Below, one piece after another: positions 51,854 through 58,988 of a DNA stretch of 64,000 bases (position 1 is the stretch's first letter; every line of letters begins with the position of its first letter). The notes under the pieces were generated by a model. That model did no database searches, was not told the DNA's origin, and saw only the letters and a program-made list of their open reading frames with translations. This stretch comes from Salinicola endophyticus (GTDB lineage Bacteria > Pseudomonadota > Gammaproteobacteria > Pseudomonadales > Halomonadaceae), in NCBI RefSeq assembly GCF_040536835.1, contig NZ_CP159578.1, forward strand, positions 1,488,001-1,552,000, written 5' to 3'. Position numbers and translations under genes: made by a program.

Positions 51854-52378
51854 GCGGTTGATCTCCTCGTCGATAGGGTCAGCGCGGGGTCCGGCCGCGC
51901 TATCGTGAATGGGTGTAGCATAGCGCAAAATTTTTTGCCGGAATAAGAGAAAAATTTTATATGCCATTTTGTTTGGGGCTATGGCGTCGTCGCTAGCGAC
52001 GAGCTCGCCGATACCTGGCAGACGGCGGAATATTTTGTACGAGCCTTTGTCGTTTGTAATGTATTGATCTAACATCGGCTCGATTCTCTTCGTGAAGGCT
52101 GCCGCAGGGACGTGACCAAGGGACTTGCGTGATGCGCTGGTTAGCGGCATGGCCAGGGAACGGGCCGATAGGCTCAGGTACCGTTGAGAGTCGAGAGCGA
52201 GTCGCGTTCTGGGCGCTATCGGCGTTGCTCTCGCAGCCCCGGCAGACGGGCTGGAGCGCATCCTGCTTTCGGGGAGTCGATGTCCTTCCATCGTCTCCCT
52301 TTCCTCATTTCATGGCGCACCTGCCGGTTATGGCGTCGCTGGCGGTGGCATCAGGTATCGCTCATGCACGGCAGACGC
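51854..52378. other. long intergenic region, no gene seen
   Basis: About 525 bp. The first 120 bp upstream of the transporter genes are AT-rich (AAATTTTTTGCC, AAAAATTTTATAT) and should carry its promoter. A frame at 52129-52404 shows no coding character. A weak dyad TGTAAT-N8-CTAACA at 52055-52074 recalls a GacA box but has the wrong spacer. Confidence 0.5.
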
Positions 52379-52405
52379 TTGACCTAGAGAAAGGTTTTGT
52401 ATAAC
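52379..52405 (+). promoter_or_regulatory. candidate promoter of the first GGA-rich small RNA
   Basis: TTGACC (52379-52384) and TATAAC (52400-52405) with a 15-base spacer, placing a start near 52412, just before the first hairpin of the candidate RNA. Confidence 0.5.
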
Positions 52406-52411
52406 TTTGCA

Positions 52412-52638
52412 CTCGTTGGTCGATTCACCGGCTTCAAGGATGGAGTCTAGGGACAACAGGTGAATCTTGGCTGCGATCATGGAAGATCGTATGGCTGCAT
52501 GGCACCAGGAAAGTGACCTTGTGGCTTGATTGCACAGCACCGCACGCCGGCAGGGGTCAGGATGACTCTTTTCAGGACAGGAAGTCCCCGGCGCAGGCGG
52601 ACCTGACAAAGGCGGGCCCTCGGGCTCGCCTTTCGTGT
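52412..52638 (+). ncRNA. candidate CsrB/RsmZ-type small RNA (copy 1)
   Basis: A non-coding stretch of about 225 bases with nine GGA motifs. The 8-bp stem GATTCACC/GGTGAATC (52422-52466) encloses two small GGA hairpins. CGATC-ATGGAA-GATCG is at 52474-52489. CAC-CAGGAAA-GTG is at 52503-52515. GGGTC-AGGAT-GACTC is at 52554-52568. GGAC-AGGAA-GTCC is at 52575-52587. A terminator-like hairpin AAAGGCG(G)GCCC/GGGC(T)CGCCTTT ends it at 52608-52633. GGA in hexa- or pentaloops is the binding signature for CsrA/RsmA. Ends are estimates. Confidence 0.7.
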
Positions 52639-52831
52639 TTCTGGCCTCTCCTCATGGCTATCTACGTCTGACCCGGCTTGACGTGTCGATGGTGATACCG
52701 GCCGTGAATGTCGAAGCGGCGACATCCCCGCCCCCGTAGGCAGGCAGAAAGCGCCATTTGCGCTATGCTGAAGAAACGCCATGCGCCCGAGGCGCAGCGT
52801 GTCTGTCAACCAAAGAGACAAGGGACTTGCC

Positions 52832-53176
52832 ATGAAAAAAGGTATTGCAGTCGTCACCGCTACCGCTCTTATGCTGCTCGGCGGGGCGGGCATGGTCTAT
52901 GCCGACAGCGCCGCGATGAAGGAAGCCGAGCAGGCCAACCAGGAGCCGCTCAAGAAAGGTGACGGCGTGACCGAGTCGCAGCAGGACATGATGAGCGGCG
53001 AAAGCGAGCATCAGGGCATGGATGAAAGCGGTCACAGCGCGGCGACCGATGATGCCATCGATGCCATGCAAGAGGAGACCGATGGCAAGACCGATATCAA
53101 GAATGCCGAGGATCTCGACTCGATCAACGCTCAGGGCCAGAGCGACGCTGCTGCGGACGCACAGAAGTCCCAGTGA
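52832..53176 (+). CDS. small secreted acidic protein, function unknown
   Basis: A 114-residue protein starting MKKGIAVVTATALMLLGGAG, a Sec signal peptide probably cleaved after VYA (residue 24). The mature part is very acidic and low in hydrophobic residues (MKEAEQANQEPLKKGDGVTE, then DDAIDAMQEETDGKTDIKNA), probably disordered and periplasmic. The ribosome site is AAGGGA 7 bases before the ATG, containing AGGGA, a potential RsmA/CsrA site. It lies between two candidate RsmZ-type RNAs. No family recognised. Confidence 0.8.
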   Translation: MKKGIAVVTATALMLLGGAGMVYADSAAMKEAEQANQEPLKKGDGVTESQQDMMSGESEHQGMDESGHSAATDDAIDAMQEETDGKTDIKNAEDLDSINAQGQSDAAADAQKSQ

Positions 53177-53196
53177 TAGGCGAACAGTCTCTCTCG

Positions 53197-53222
53197 AAAA
53201 GCGCCCTGCGGGGCGCTTTTTT
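53197..53222 (+). terminator. intrinsic terminator of the secreted acidic protein gene
   Basis: AAAAGCGCCCTGCGGGGCGCTTTT stem (about 10 bp) followed by TT, 20 bp after the stop. Confidence 0.9.
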
Positions 53223-53304
53223 GTGGCATGACACCGTCTCTTCGGCAGCGTCTGGATACATAACGATACAATTACTTTGGTACTTCTTCACCTGTATCAA
53301 ATTA

Positions 53305-53466
53305 TCTGATCCGTCAGGGGTCCACAGTGTGCATGTCGTCAGGGAGACGACATCAGGAAGCGAGGCCGCAGGAAGCGGCCGGCACAGGGAGGTTTGGCAG
53401 GACGCCATGGCATTCGGCAGGAAGCCGTCACCGATTAGGGGGTTCGTACGCGGACCCTCTATTTTT
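53305..53466 (+). ncRNA. candidate RsmY/RsmZ-type small RNA (copy 2)
   Basis: About 160 bases packed with AGGA/AGGGA loops on perfect stems. ATGTCGTC-AGGGA-GACGACAT is at 53333-53353 (8 bp). GGCCGC-AGGAA-GCGGCC is at 53364-53380 (6 bp). TGGC-AGGAC-GCCA is at 53395-53407. CGGC-AGGAA-GCCG is at 53415-53427. Single-stranded AGGA and AGGGA lie between stems, and a 5' hairpin GATCC/GGGTC lies at 53308-53322. A terminator at 53437-53458 is followed by ATTTTT. This is the architecture of Pseudomonas RsmY/RsmZ. The 5' end is an estimate; TATCAA at 53295 could be the -10. Confidence 0.8.
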
Positions 53467-53612
53467 GTGTCGCCCATGACGCCATCTTTGTGTCATCCAC
53501 TCCCGCATTTTGTGCAGCCCATGAATAGCGACGCTCGGCCCTGGGCGTCGGGGCGAGATGCCTCCGGAGGCGATCCCGCGTCGTTCCGGTATGGCAGGGG
53601 CCGGATAGCGAA

Positions 53613-53640
53613 TTGACTTTGGGGCGCTCGTCCGTAAAAT
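53613..53640 (+). promoter_or_regulatory. sigma-70 promoter of tRNA-Leu
   Basis: TTGACT and TAAAAT separated by 16 bases, followed by a GC-rich discriminator (GAGCGCG), 18 bp before the tRNA. Confidence 0.8.
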
Positions 53641-53658
53641 GAGCGCGCTCTTCATCCG

Positions 53659-53743
53659 GCGGATGTGGTGGAATTGGTAGACACGCTAGATTTAGGTTCT
53701 AGTGCCGCAAGGCGTGGGAGTTCGAGTCTCCCCATCCGCACCA
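53659..53743 (+). tRNA. tRNA-Leu (anticodon TAG)
   Basis: An 85-base class II tRNA including CCA, with acceptor stem GCGGATG/CATCCGC, anticodon loop ATTTAGGT reading TAG, a long variable arm and T loop AGTTCGAGTCT. No repeat of its 3' end was noticed downstream. Confidence 0.96.
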
Positions 53744-53906
53744 GCTTGATTCACGACGCCTTCGGCTATTGGTGAATCGCTTCGGTCGATCCTCCTGATT
53801 GTCCAGTGTGGCCATAGCGTGGCCTCTGAATACCTCGATCGTCTCTCGTGGCCCCGGGAAGAGGCCAGTGCGCGATCAGCCCAAACCTCCTCCTCTGTGT
53901 CGTCAG

Positions 53907-54626
53907 CTAAGGTTCGTAGGCGACACGATGCAGTCTGATCACCACGTTCTCGATGAACGACTTGCAGCGGGTCGCATAGTGCGGATGGATCTGTCTTATA
54001 TGCCCTTCGGGATCGCGGTCGCCTTCGTAGGTGATCTGGTTGCGTCTCTGGATCAGTACGTCGAGTTTCTGCTTGATGTCGGTGGGAGTGCAGGCGGGCC
54101 CCGGCCAGATGGCGGCAATCGATTCGATGATATCGGCATGCCCCAGTAGACGATAAGCGGCAATCAGTTCCTCCGGTGACTTGAAGGAAAGCGACGTGCG
54201 GCCGCTGGGCTTGGAGGGGTCTATCCAGGTTCGCGTGCCGCGGTGCGTGTCGCTGGTCGGTTGGCGATGCATGCACAAGCCTGATTCCATGGTGCTGACC
54301 GGCTGCTCGAGCACGTTCTTCATCGGCACGTAGAGCGAAATGCAGGCGCGATAATCTCCCAACTTGTCGGTGACGACTTCGTCGACGTAGGCATCCATGG
54401 CCGCCAGCGAGAAGGCAACCGCCGAGCGCGGTAGCCAGAGCAGGTCGCTGTGTGCCTCGTCCAGCCGTCCGCGAGGCAGAATGCCGCGTGCGCTGCACAG
54501 CTCCCTGTACATGTTCACAAGCTTGTCGACAGCCGACATTCGGCTCTGAAAACGCTCGTAGAGTGACATGTTGTTCGTATGGCTCCCGGAAATGATGGAC
54601 GGTGAAATGGCATCGATGAGCTGCAT
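53907..54626 (-). CDS. HEPN-like protein with Tyr in place of the motif His
   Basis: About 239 residues from ATG 54626; 54569 (MSLYERFQSRMSAVDKLVNM) is an alternative start and may be better by domain boundary. Helical N-terminal half (LPRSAVAFSLAAMDAYVDEV). Near the C-terminus LDVLIQRRNQITYEGDRDPE resembles the RiboL-PSP/HEPN phrase R-N-x-x-x-H-E-G-D-R-D, but the catalytic His is Tyr here. HEPN proteins are often RNases of defence or toxin systems; the substitution may abolish activity. No partner gene is adjacent. Accessory in character: next to a tRNA and an AT-rich gap. Confidence 0.6.
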   Translation of the reverse strand: MQLIDAISPSIISGSHTNNMSLYERFQSRMSAVDKLVNMYRELCSARGILPRGRLDEAHSDLLWLPRSAVAFSLAAMDAYVDEVVTDKLGDYRACISLYVPMKNVLEQPVSTMESGLCMHRQPTSDTHRGTRTWIDPSKPSGRTSLSFKSPEELIAAYRLLGHADIIESIAAIWPGPACTPTDIKQKLDVLIQRRNQITYEGDRDPEGHIRQIHPHYATRCKSFIENVVIRLHRVAYEP

Positions 54627-55286
54627 CGATCCCGCCGTAGATGTGCTCTGATAGACGTGCAATCGGCGCGATCTTCCCTTGCGGTGCGATGATTATCGGT
54701 GAATTTTTCTTTTCTTATCAAAGCTGATATTTATTTTAGATGTATCTAATGTAATTGGGTTTATTTTGCCCCATGAATTGATGATGGGCTCTATGTTTGC
54801 GGCCTCTGGAGCCAGGTCTTCACAGGGATGATGATCTAAAAAGCCTTTTTGTTAGCGTTCTTTGGGTTTTTATTTCTCTGGTGTAAGTGGTTTCTAGGGG
54901 GCGTATGAGTCGAGTAAGAGGAGGAGGATTTTTCTGAGTTTTTTATGTTAGATTTTTTTGATATTAGGCCTGTGTGAGCTTTATGCCATGAGGCTAATAT
55001 CGTGTTCGAAAGCATGCGCTGTACGTTTCCGGCAGGATGAGAAGTGATTCAACGTGTCGTGGACGTTCATGTTTCGAAGAGGAGACTGATGGCCCCAGAG
55101 AATCAATCAAGATGGACGACTGCGAGGTAGCGCGAGAAGGTATGAAGGCGTCATGGGCTGGGGAAGCCGATGCGGCCAGGTGATAGGCATCTGGTCGAGC
55201 GTCGGATGGCGGATGTCTGTACCCGGGTTCGGGCCTGTACGAAGGCGAGACCGCATGGGCAGCCGGTTTTGCTGGTGAAGCTGCCG
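54627..55286. other. AT-rich non-coding stretch
   Basis: About 660 bp. The part 54700-55020 is far poorer in G+C than the rest of the window, with runs such as AATTTTTCTTTTCTTATC. No frame longer than a few codons with a ribosome site was found. Composition suggests acquired DNA or a regulatory region upstream of the HEPN-like gene. Confidence 0.6.
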
Positions 55287-55571
55287 CTATAGATAGATGC
55301 GCTTTTCTGCTTTGATCTCATCCCCCTGTGGCCATCTCTCACAGGGGACACCGAAGCGATTCTCTGCTTCGGAGCGTAGCAGGTCGATGCGTCTAATCAG
55401 CGTGCGACGATTGCTGCAGATACTCATGGGAATGGTACGCACGAAGGCGCCGCGATCATGGCTCACTCTGACGCTGACGTGGGGTGATGCCTCCTTGAAA
55501 GAGGCGCGCACGCGATACGGTTTCAATCCTGCTTCCAGTAGCTGTGCAGCTTCCTGTTCGGCCAGTGGCAT
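55287..55571 (-). CDS. hypothetical protein of 94 residues
   Basis: Starts MPLAEQEAAQLLEAGLKPYR at ATG 55571, with a strong GAGGAGG ribosome site 8 bases upstream. Predicted alpha/beta order: helix, strand (YRVRASF), strand (VSVRVSHD), strand (FVRTIPMSIC), helix (RRTLIRRIDLLRSEAENRFG). Basic C-terminus. No membrane or signal segment and no family recognised. Isolated between the AT-rich gap and comF. Confidence 0.7.
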   Translation of the reverse strand: MPLAEQEAAQLLEAGLKPYRVRASFKEASPHVSVRVSHDRGAFVRTIPMSICSNRRTLIRRIDLLRSEAENRFGVPCERWPQGDEIKAEKRIYL

Positions 55572-55803
55572 CGCAAACGCCTCCTCGATCAGATACGGGG
55601 ACAGGCCGGAGTGAGGGCACCCAGCGGCCGTGGCAGGCCCTCTTTCCGGTATGTCGGCGGATCGATCTCAGTGTAGCCAAGGTTGACGAGGGCGGCGTGA
55701 CGGCGTTCAAGCCAGCGGCGCTGGCCGCCGATCTCCCTGTGGGGGCGTGCCGGCGTGGCGCATGCCGGGAGAGAGCTGAGCGGAAGCGCGGAGGAGTAGG
55801 AGC

Positions 55804-56550
55804 ATGTTCATGCGTTGCGCCTTGGGCCGAGTGATCGCAGGTGGTGGGCTACGCTGGCAGCTCGAGCGCTGGCTGCGCCGGGCGTTGCCCGGCTACTGCG
55901 CGTTCTGCTATGCCCGTCTCGCCGGCGATCTCCCCTGGTGCCCCGACTGCGATGGCGAGCTGCCGTGGAACGTCGCGGCCTGTGAGCGCTGCGCCGAACC
56001 CATGCCCGACGCGGGCGGTAACCATCTCTGCGGGCGTTGCCTGCGGCGCCCTCCGGCATTCGATGCGGCCTGGGTACCGCTGCGTTACGAAGGATCGCTG
56101 ATACGGCTGATGCAGCGCTTCAAGTTCTCCGCAGACCCGCGCGCCGGGACGCTGCTGGTGGAGCTGTTGATCCATGCTATGGGCACCACCGCGCCGTGCG
56201 GCGAGTTGCTGATCGGTGTTCCCGGGTCATGGACACGCACCCGCGAGCGGGGGTTCGATCCCGTCGCCTGGCTGGGCAGCTCGCTCGCCGCGCGCTGGCA
56301 GTTGCCGCAGCGGGCAGCGCTACGCCAGCGCGACTCGTCGAGCCAGCGCGGGCTCGATCGCGCCGCGCGCCAGCGTAACGTCAAGAACGCCTTCGGGATC
56401 GAGGGGCCGCTGCCCGGGTCGGTGCTGCTGCTGGATGACGTCATGACCACCGGCGCCACCCTGGAGTCGCTGGCCCTGGCCTGCCGTCGTGCCGGTGCAC
56501 GCCATATCGGGGTGGTGGCGCTGGCCCGCACGCCAGCGGGCCGAATCTGA
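55804..56550 (+). CDS. comF: ComF-family amidophosphoribosyltransferase-like protein
   Basis: 248 residues. Residues 30-85 carry Cys pairs of a zinc ribbon (CAFCYARL, CPDCDGE, CERCAEPMP, CGRCLRRPP). The PRTase-like domain follows with LMQRFKFSADPRAG, VPGSWTRTRERGFDP and the PRPP loop SVLLLDDVMTTGATLES. ComF proteins are needed for natural transformation in several bacteria, acting in the cytosol on incoming single strands; GntX in E. coli is the relative. Stand-alone gene here; bio genes, often next to it, are absent. Confidence 0.93.
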   Translation: MFMRCALGRVIAGGGLRWQLERWLRRALPGYCAFCYARLAGDLPWCPDCDGELPWNVAACERCAEPMPDAGGNHLCGRCLRRPPAFDAAWVPLRYEGSLIRLMQRFKFSADPRAGTLLVELLIHAMGTTAPCGELLIGVPGSWTRTRERGFDPVAWLGSSLAARWQLPQRAALRQRDSSSQRGLDRAARQRNVKNAFGIEGPLPGSVLLLDDVMTTGATLESLALACRRAGARHIGVVALARTPAGRI

Positions 56551-56590
56551 TAGCATGCGCCGCCATAGCCTTCGTCTGTCGAGGTAAGCC

Positions 56591-57577
56591 ATGAGTGCCG
56601 CAACGCCGCATCCGTTCGAGACCCTGACGCCCCAACGCGTGGTCGAAGCGGTCGAATCCCAGGGCTTCTGGCTGCCGGGCGAGCCGTTCGCGCTCAACAG
56701 TTACGAGAACCGGGTCTATGCCTTGAGCGACGATGAGCGCCAGCGCTGGGTCGCCAAGTTCTACCGCCCCGAGCGCTTGAGCACGGCGCAGATTCTCGAG
56801 GAGCACGCCTTTCTGGGTGAACTCGCCGCCGCCGAGGTCGCGGTCGGCGCGCCGTGGCAGAACGCCCAGGGTGAGACGCTGTTCGAGGCGGGGGGCTTTC
56901 GCTTTGCGCTGTTCGCCCACGTGCCGGGGCAGGCGCCGGAGCTCGACAATCCCGCGCATCTCTTTGCCCTTGGCCAGCTGATCGGGCAGGTGCATGCCGT
57001 CGGCCGGCGGCATGCCTTCCAGCACCGGCCGGTGTTCGAGCCGCTGCGGCTGGTCGAGGAGAGCCGCGAGCGCGTGCTCGCCGCCCCCTGGATGAGCGCG
57101 CGGCAGCAGAGCGCCTATACCCGCGTGACCGACGCCCTGCTGGGGCTGCTCGCCGAGCACGCCTGGCCGCATCAGGCGCTGCAGCGCGTTCACGGCGACT
57201 GCCACCTGGGCAACATGCTCGGCCGCGACGACCACTTCGCCCTGGTCGACTTCGACGACTGTGCCATGGCACCGGCGGTGCAGGATCTGTGGATGCTGCT
57301 CACCGCGCAGTCGCCGGGGGAGTGGCAGATGCAGCTCTCCGAGGTGATCGATGGCTACGAGGAGTCGCTCGACTTCGATCGGCGCCAGCTCGAGTGGATC
57401 GAAGTGCTACGCACGCTGCGCCTGGTCCGCCATAGCGCCTGGCTGGCCAACCGCTGGCAGGATCCGGCGTTCCCGCGCGCGTTCCCCTACGTGGCCGACA
57501 GCGGCTACTGGGACCAGCACATCCGCACCCTGGAGCAGCAGCGGTTGGCACTGGACTCGCCGCGCTGGCTGGCCTGA
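56591..57577 (+). CDS. srkA: stress response kinase A (YihE/SrkA, Ser/Thr kinase)
   Basis: 328 residues (E. coli SrkA 328). It has an aminoglycoside-phosphotransferase-like fold with NSYENRVYAL in the glycine-loop position, WVAKFYRPERLS (ATP-binding Lys), catalytic VHGDCHLGNML and metal-binding LVDFDDC. It counters stress-induced cell death in E. coli. It follows comF by 40 bp on the same strand and may share its promoter. Confidence 0.94.
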   Translation: MSAATPHPFETLTPQRVVEAVESQGFWLPGEPFALNSYENRVYALSDDERQRWVAKFYRPERLSTAQILEEHAFLGELAAAEVAVGAPWQNAQGETLFEAGGFRFALFAHVPGQAPELDNPAHLFALGQLIGQVHAVGRRHAFQHRPVFEPLRLVEESRERVLAAPWMSARQQSAYTRVTDALLGLLAEHAWPHQALQRVHGDCHLGNMLGRDDHFALVDFDDCAMAPAVQDLWMLLTAQSPGEWQMQLSEVIDGYEESLDFDRRQLEWIEVLRTLRLVRHSAWLANRWQDPAFPRAFPYVADSGYWDQHIRTLEQQRLALDSPRWLA

Positions 57578-57759
57578 GGGCGGCGGGCGCGGGCACGCCC
57601 GGTGCGCGGCGGCGATAGAGCGCGGGGGCGAGTTTCGCTAGAATCCCCATTCAGCGTGCGTCGGCTTTCGCGGCCTGCGTCTTCCTCTTCCCATCAGCGC
57701 GGTGCCGGTGACCGGTATTCGGCGTCAGCGCCCGCAAGCGACAGGATCAAGGCAGCATC

Positions 57760-58317
57760 ATGACAGAGCAATTGGCAGGCCATTTTCGCGGCATTCTCGA
57801 ACACCTGGGAGAGGACCCCCAGCGCGAGGGGCTGCGCAATACGCCGCAGCGGGCCGCCAAAGCGATGCAGTTTCTGACCCAGGGTTACCATCAGTCTCTG
57901 GAAGAACTGGTCAACGGCGCCGTGTTCGCCTCCGACACCGACGAAATGGTGCTGGTCAAGGACATCGAGATGTACTCGATGTGCGAGCACCATGTGCTGC
58001 CGTTCATCGGCAAGTGCCATATCGCCTACCTGCCCCAGGGCCGGGTGCTGGGACTGTCCAAGTTCGCCCGCATCGTCGACATGTACGCCCGGCGGCTGCA
58101 GATTCAGGAGAACCTCACCCGGGAGATCGCCGAAGCGGTAATGCAAGTGACCGGCGCCCGCGGCGTCGGTGTGGTGGTCGAGGCCCAGCACATGTGCATG
58201 ATGATGCGCGGGGTCGAGAAGCAGAACTCGTGCATGAAGACGTCGGTGATGCTCGGCAGCTTCCGCAAGAACCAGACCACGCGGCAGGAGTTCCTGATGC
58301 TGGTCAACGGCCGCTGA
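57760..58317 (+). CDS. folE: GTP cyclohydrolase I, FolE type
   Basis: 185 residues. Zinc ligands and active site: [20 protein letters not shown] and [18 protein letters not shown]; also [14 protein letters not shown] near the N-terminus. It makes dihydroneopterin triphosphate for folate. ATG preceded by a purine-rich AAGGCAGCATC. The next gene follows 16 bp later. Confidence 0.97.
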   Translation: MTEQLAGHFRGILEHLGEDPQREGLRNTPQRAAKAMQFLTQGYHQSLEELVNGAVFASDTDEMVLVKDIEMYSMCEHHVLPFIGKCHIAYLPQGRVLGLSKFARIVDMYARRLQIQENLTREIAEAVMQVTGARGVGVVVEAQHMCMMMRGVEKQNSCMKTSVMLGSFRKNQTTRQEFLMLVNGR

Positions 58318-58333
58318 GGCAGGAGCGCGATAC

Positions 58334-58789
58334 ATGGATGGCCGACTCGACAGCTTCGATGACGACACCCAGCGCGGCGAGATCGTGGGACAGGATGGCC
58401 AGCGCTACGCCTTCGAATTCGGTCAGTGGCGCGGGCGCGGTCTGCCGGCGGCGGGCCAGGCGGTGCGCTTCGACGTGGTCGAGGGGCGCGCGGTGCGCGT
58501 GTTCAATCGTCCCGAGGCGCAAAAGCCCGCGCGCAGCACCCGCGATGCCAGTGGCAAGGTGCAGCGCAAGCAGCTGTCGCACTGGGCGCTGGCGGCCTTC
58601 GTGGTGGCCTGTGCCGGTGTCGGCGCCGGGCGCTATGCACCGGTGGTCGAGGTGGTCGCGCTGGTGCTCGCCTGGCTGGGCCTGCGCCATGTGCATCGCG
58701 CGCCGCAGCGCTTCAACGGCCAGGTGGTGGCGGCACTGGCTCTGGTGATCGCGGTCGGCGTGACGCTCTGGTCCCAGGGCGTGGTGTAA
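58334..58789 (+). CDS. OB-like domain membrane protein, function unknown
   Basis: 151 residues. Residues 1-60 (GRLDSFDDDTQRGEIVGQDG, then QAVRFDVVEGRAVRVFN) resemble a cold-shock/OB strand pattern. Residues about 80-150 contain three hydrophobic helices (LAAFVVACAGVGAGRYA, VVEVVALVLAWLGLRHV, VVAALALVIAVGVTLW). The combination recalls CSD-DUF1294 proteins but the C-terminal motif is not clearly that family. 16 bp after folE, likely co-transcribed. Confidence 0.7.
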   Translation: MDGRLDSFDDDTQRGEIVGQDGQRYAFEFGQWRGRGLPAAGQAVRFDVVEGRAVRVFNRPEAQKPARSTRDASGKVQRKQLSHWALAAFVVACAGVGAGRYAPVVEVVALVLAWLGLRHVHRAPQRFNGQVVAALALVIAVGVTLWSQGVV

Positions 58790-58988
58790 CCGGCTGCGGC
58801 GGTTTGGCGCCCCGGCTGCTGTCATACCGATTGTCACTGGCGCCAACGCATCGAAAGCGCCATCCTTTCTTCCGACACCTTGCCCGTTTCAGACGCGTCG
58901 CCCGAGTCCTGGCGGCGCGCCGGCAATCACCGTCGGCCGCGCGGTTTCGGCGCGGTCGACGGCAGGCACATCAAGGAAGGAGTGACTC

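Noticed and set aside
52055..52074. GacA box upstream of the first small RNA candidate
   Set aside because: TGTAAT-N8-CTAACA has the wrong spacer and only partial match to TGTAAG-N6-CTTACA; not claimed as a site.
52129..52404. 91-codon frame upstream of the first RNA candidate
   Set aside because: No ribosome site, mixed low-quality composition, and it runs into the proposed promoter.
53743..55286. Integrated element at tRNA-Leu(TAG)
   Set aside because: No integrase and no repeat of the tRNA 3' end were noticed downstream, despite accessory-looking content.
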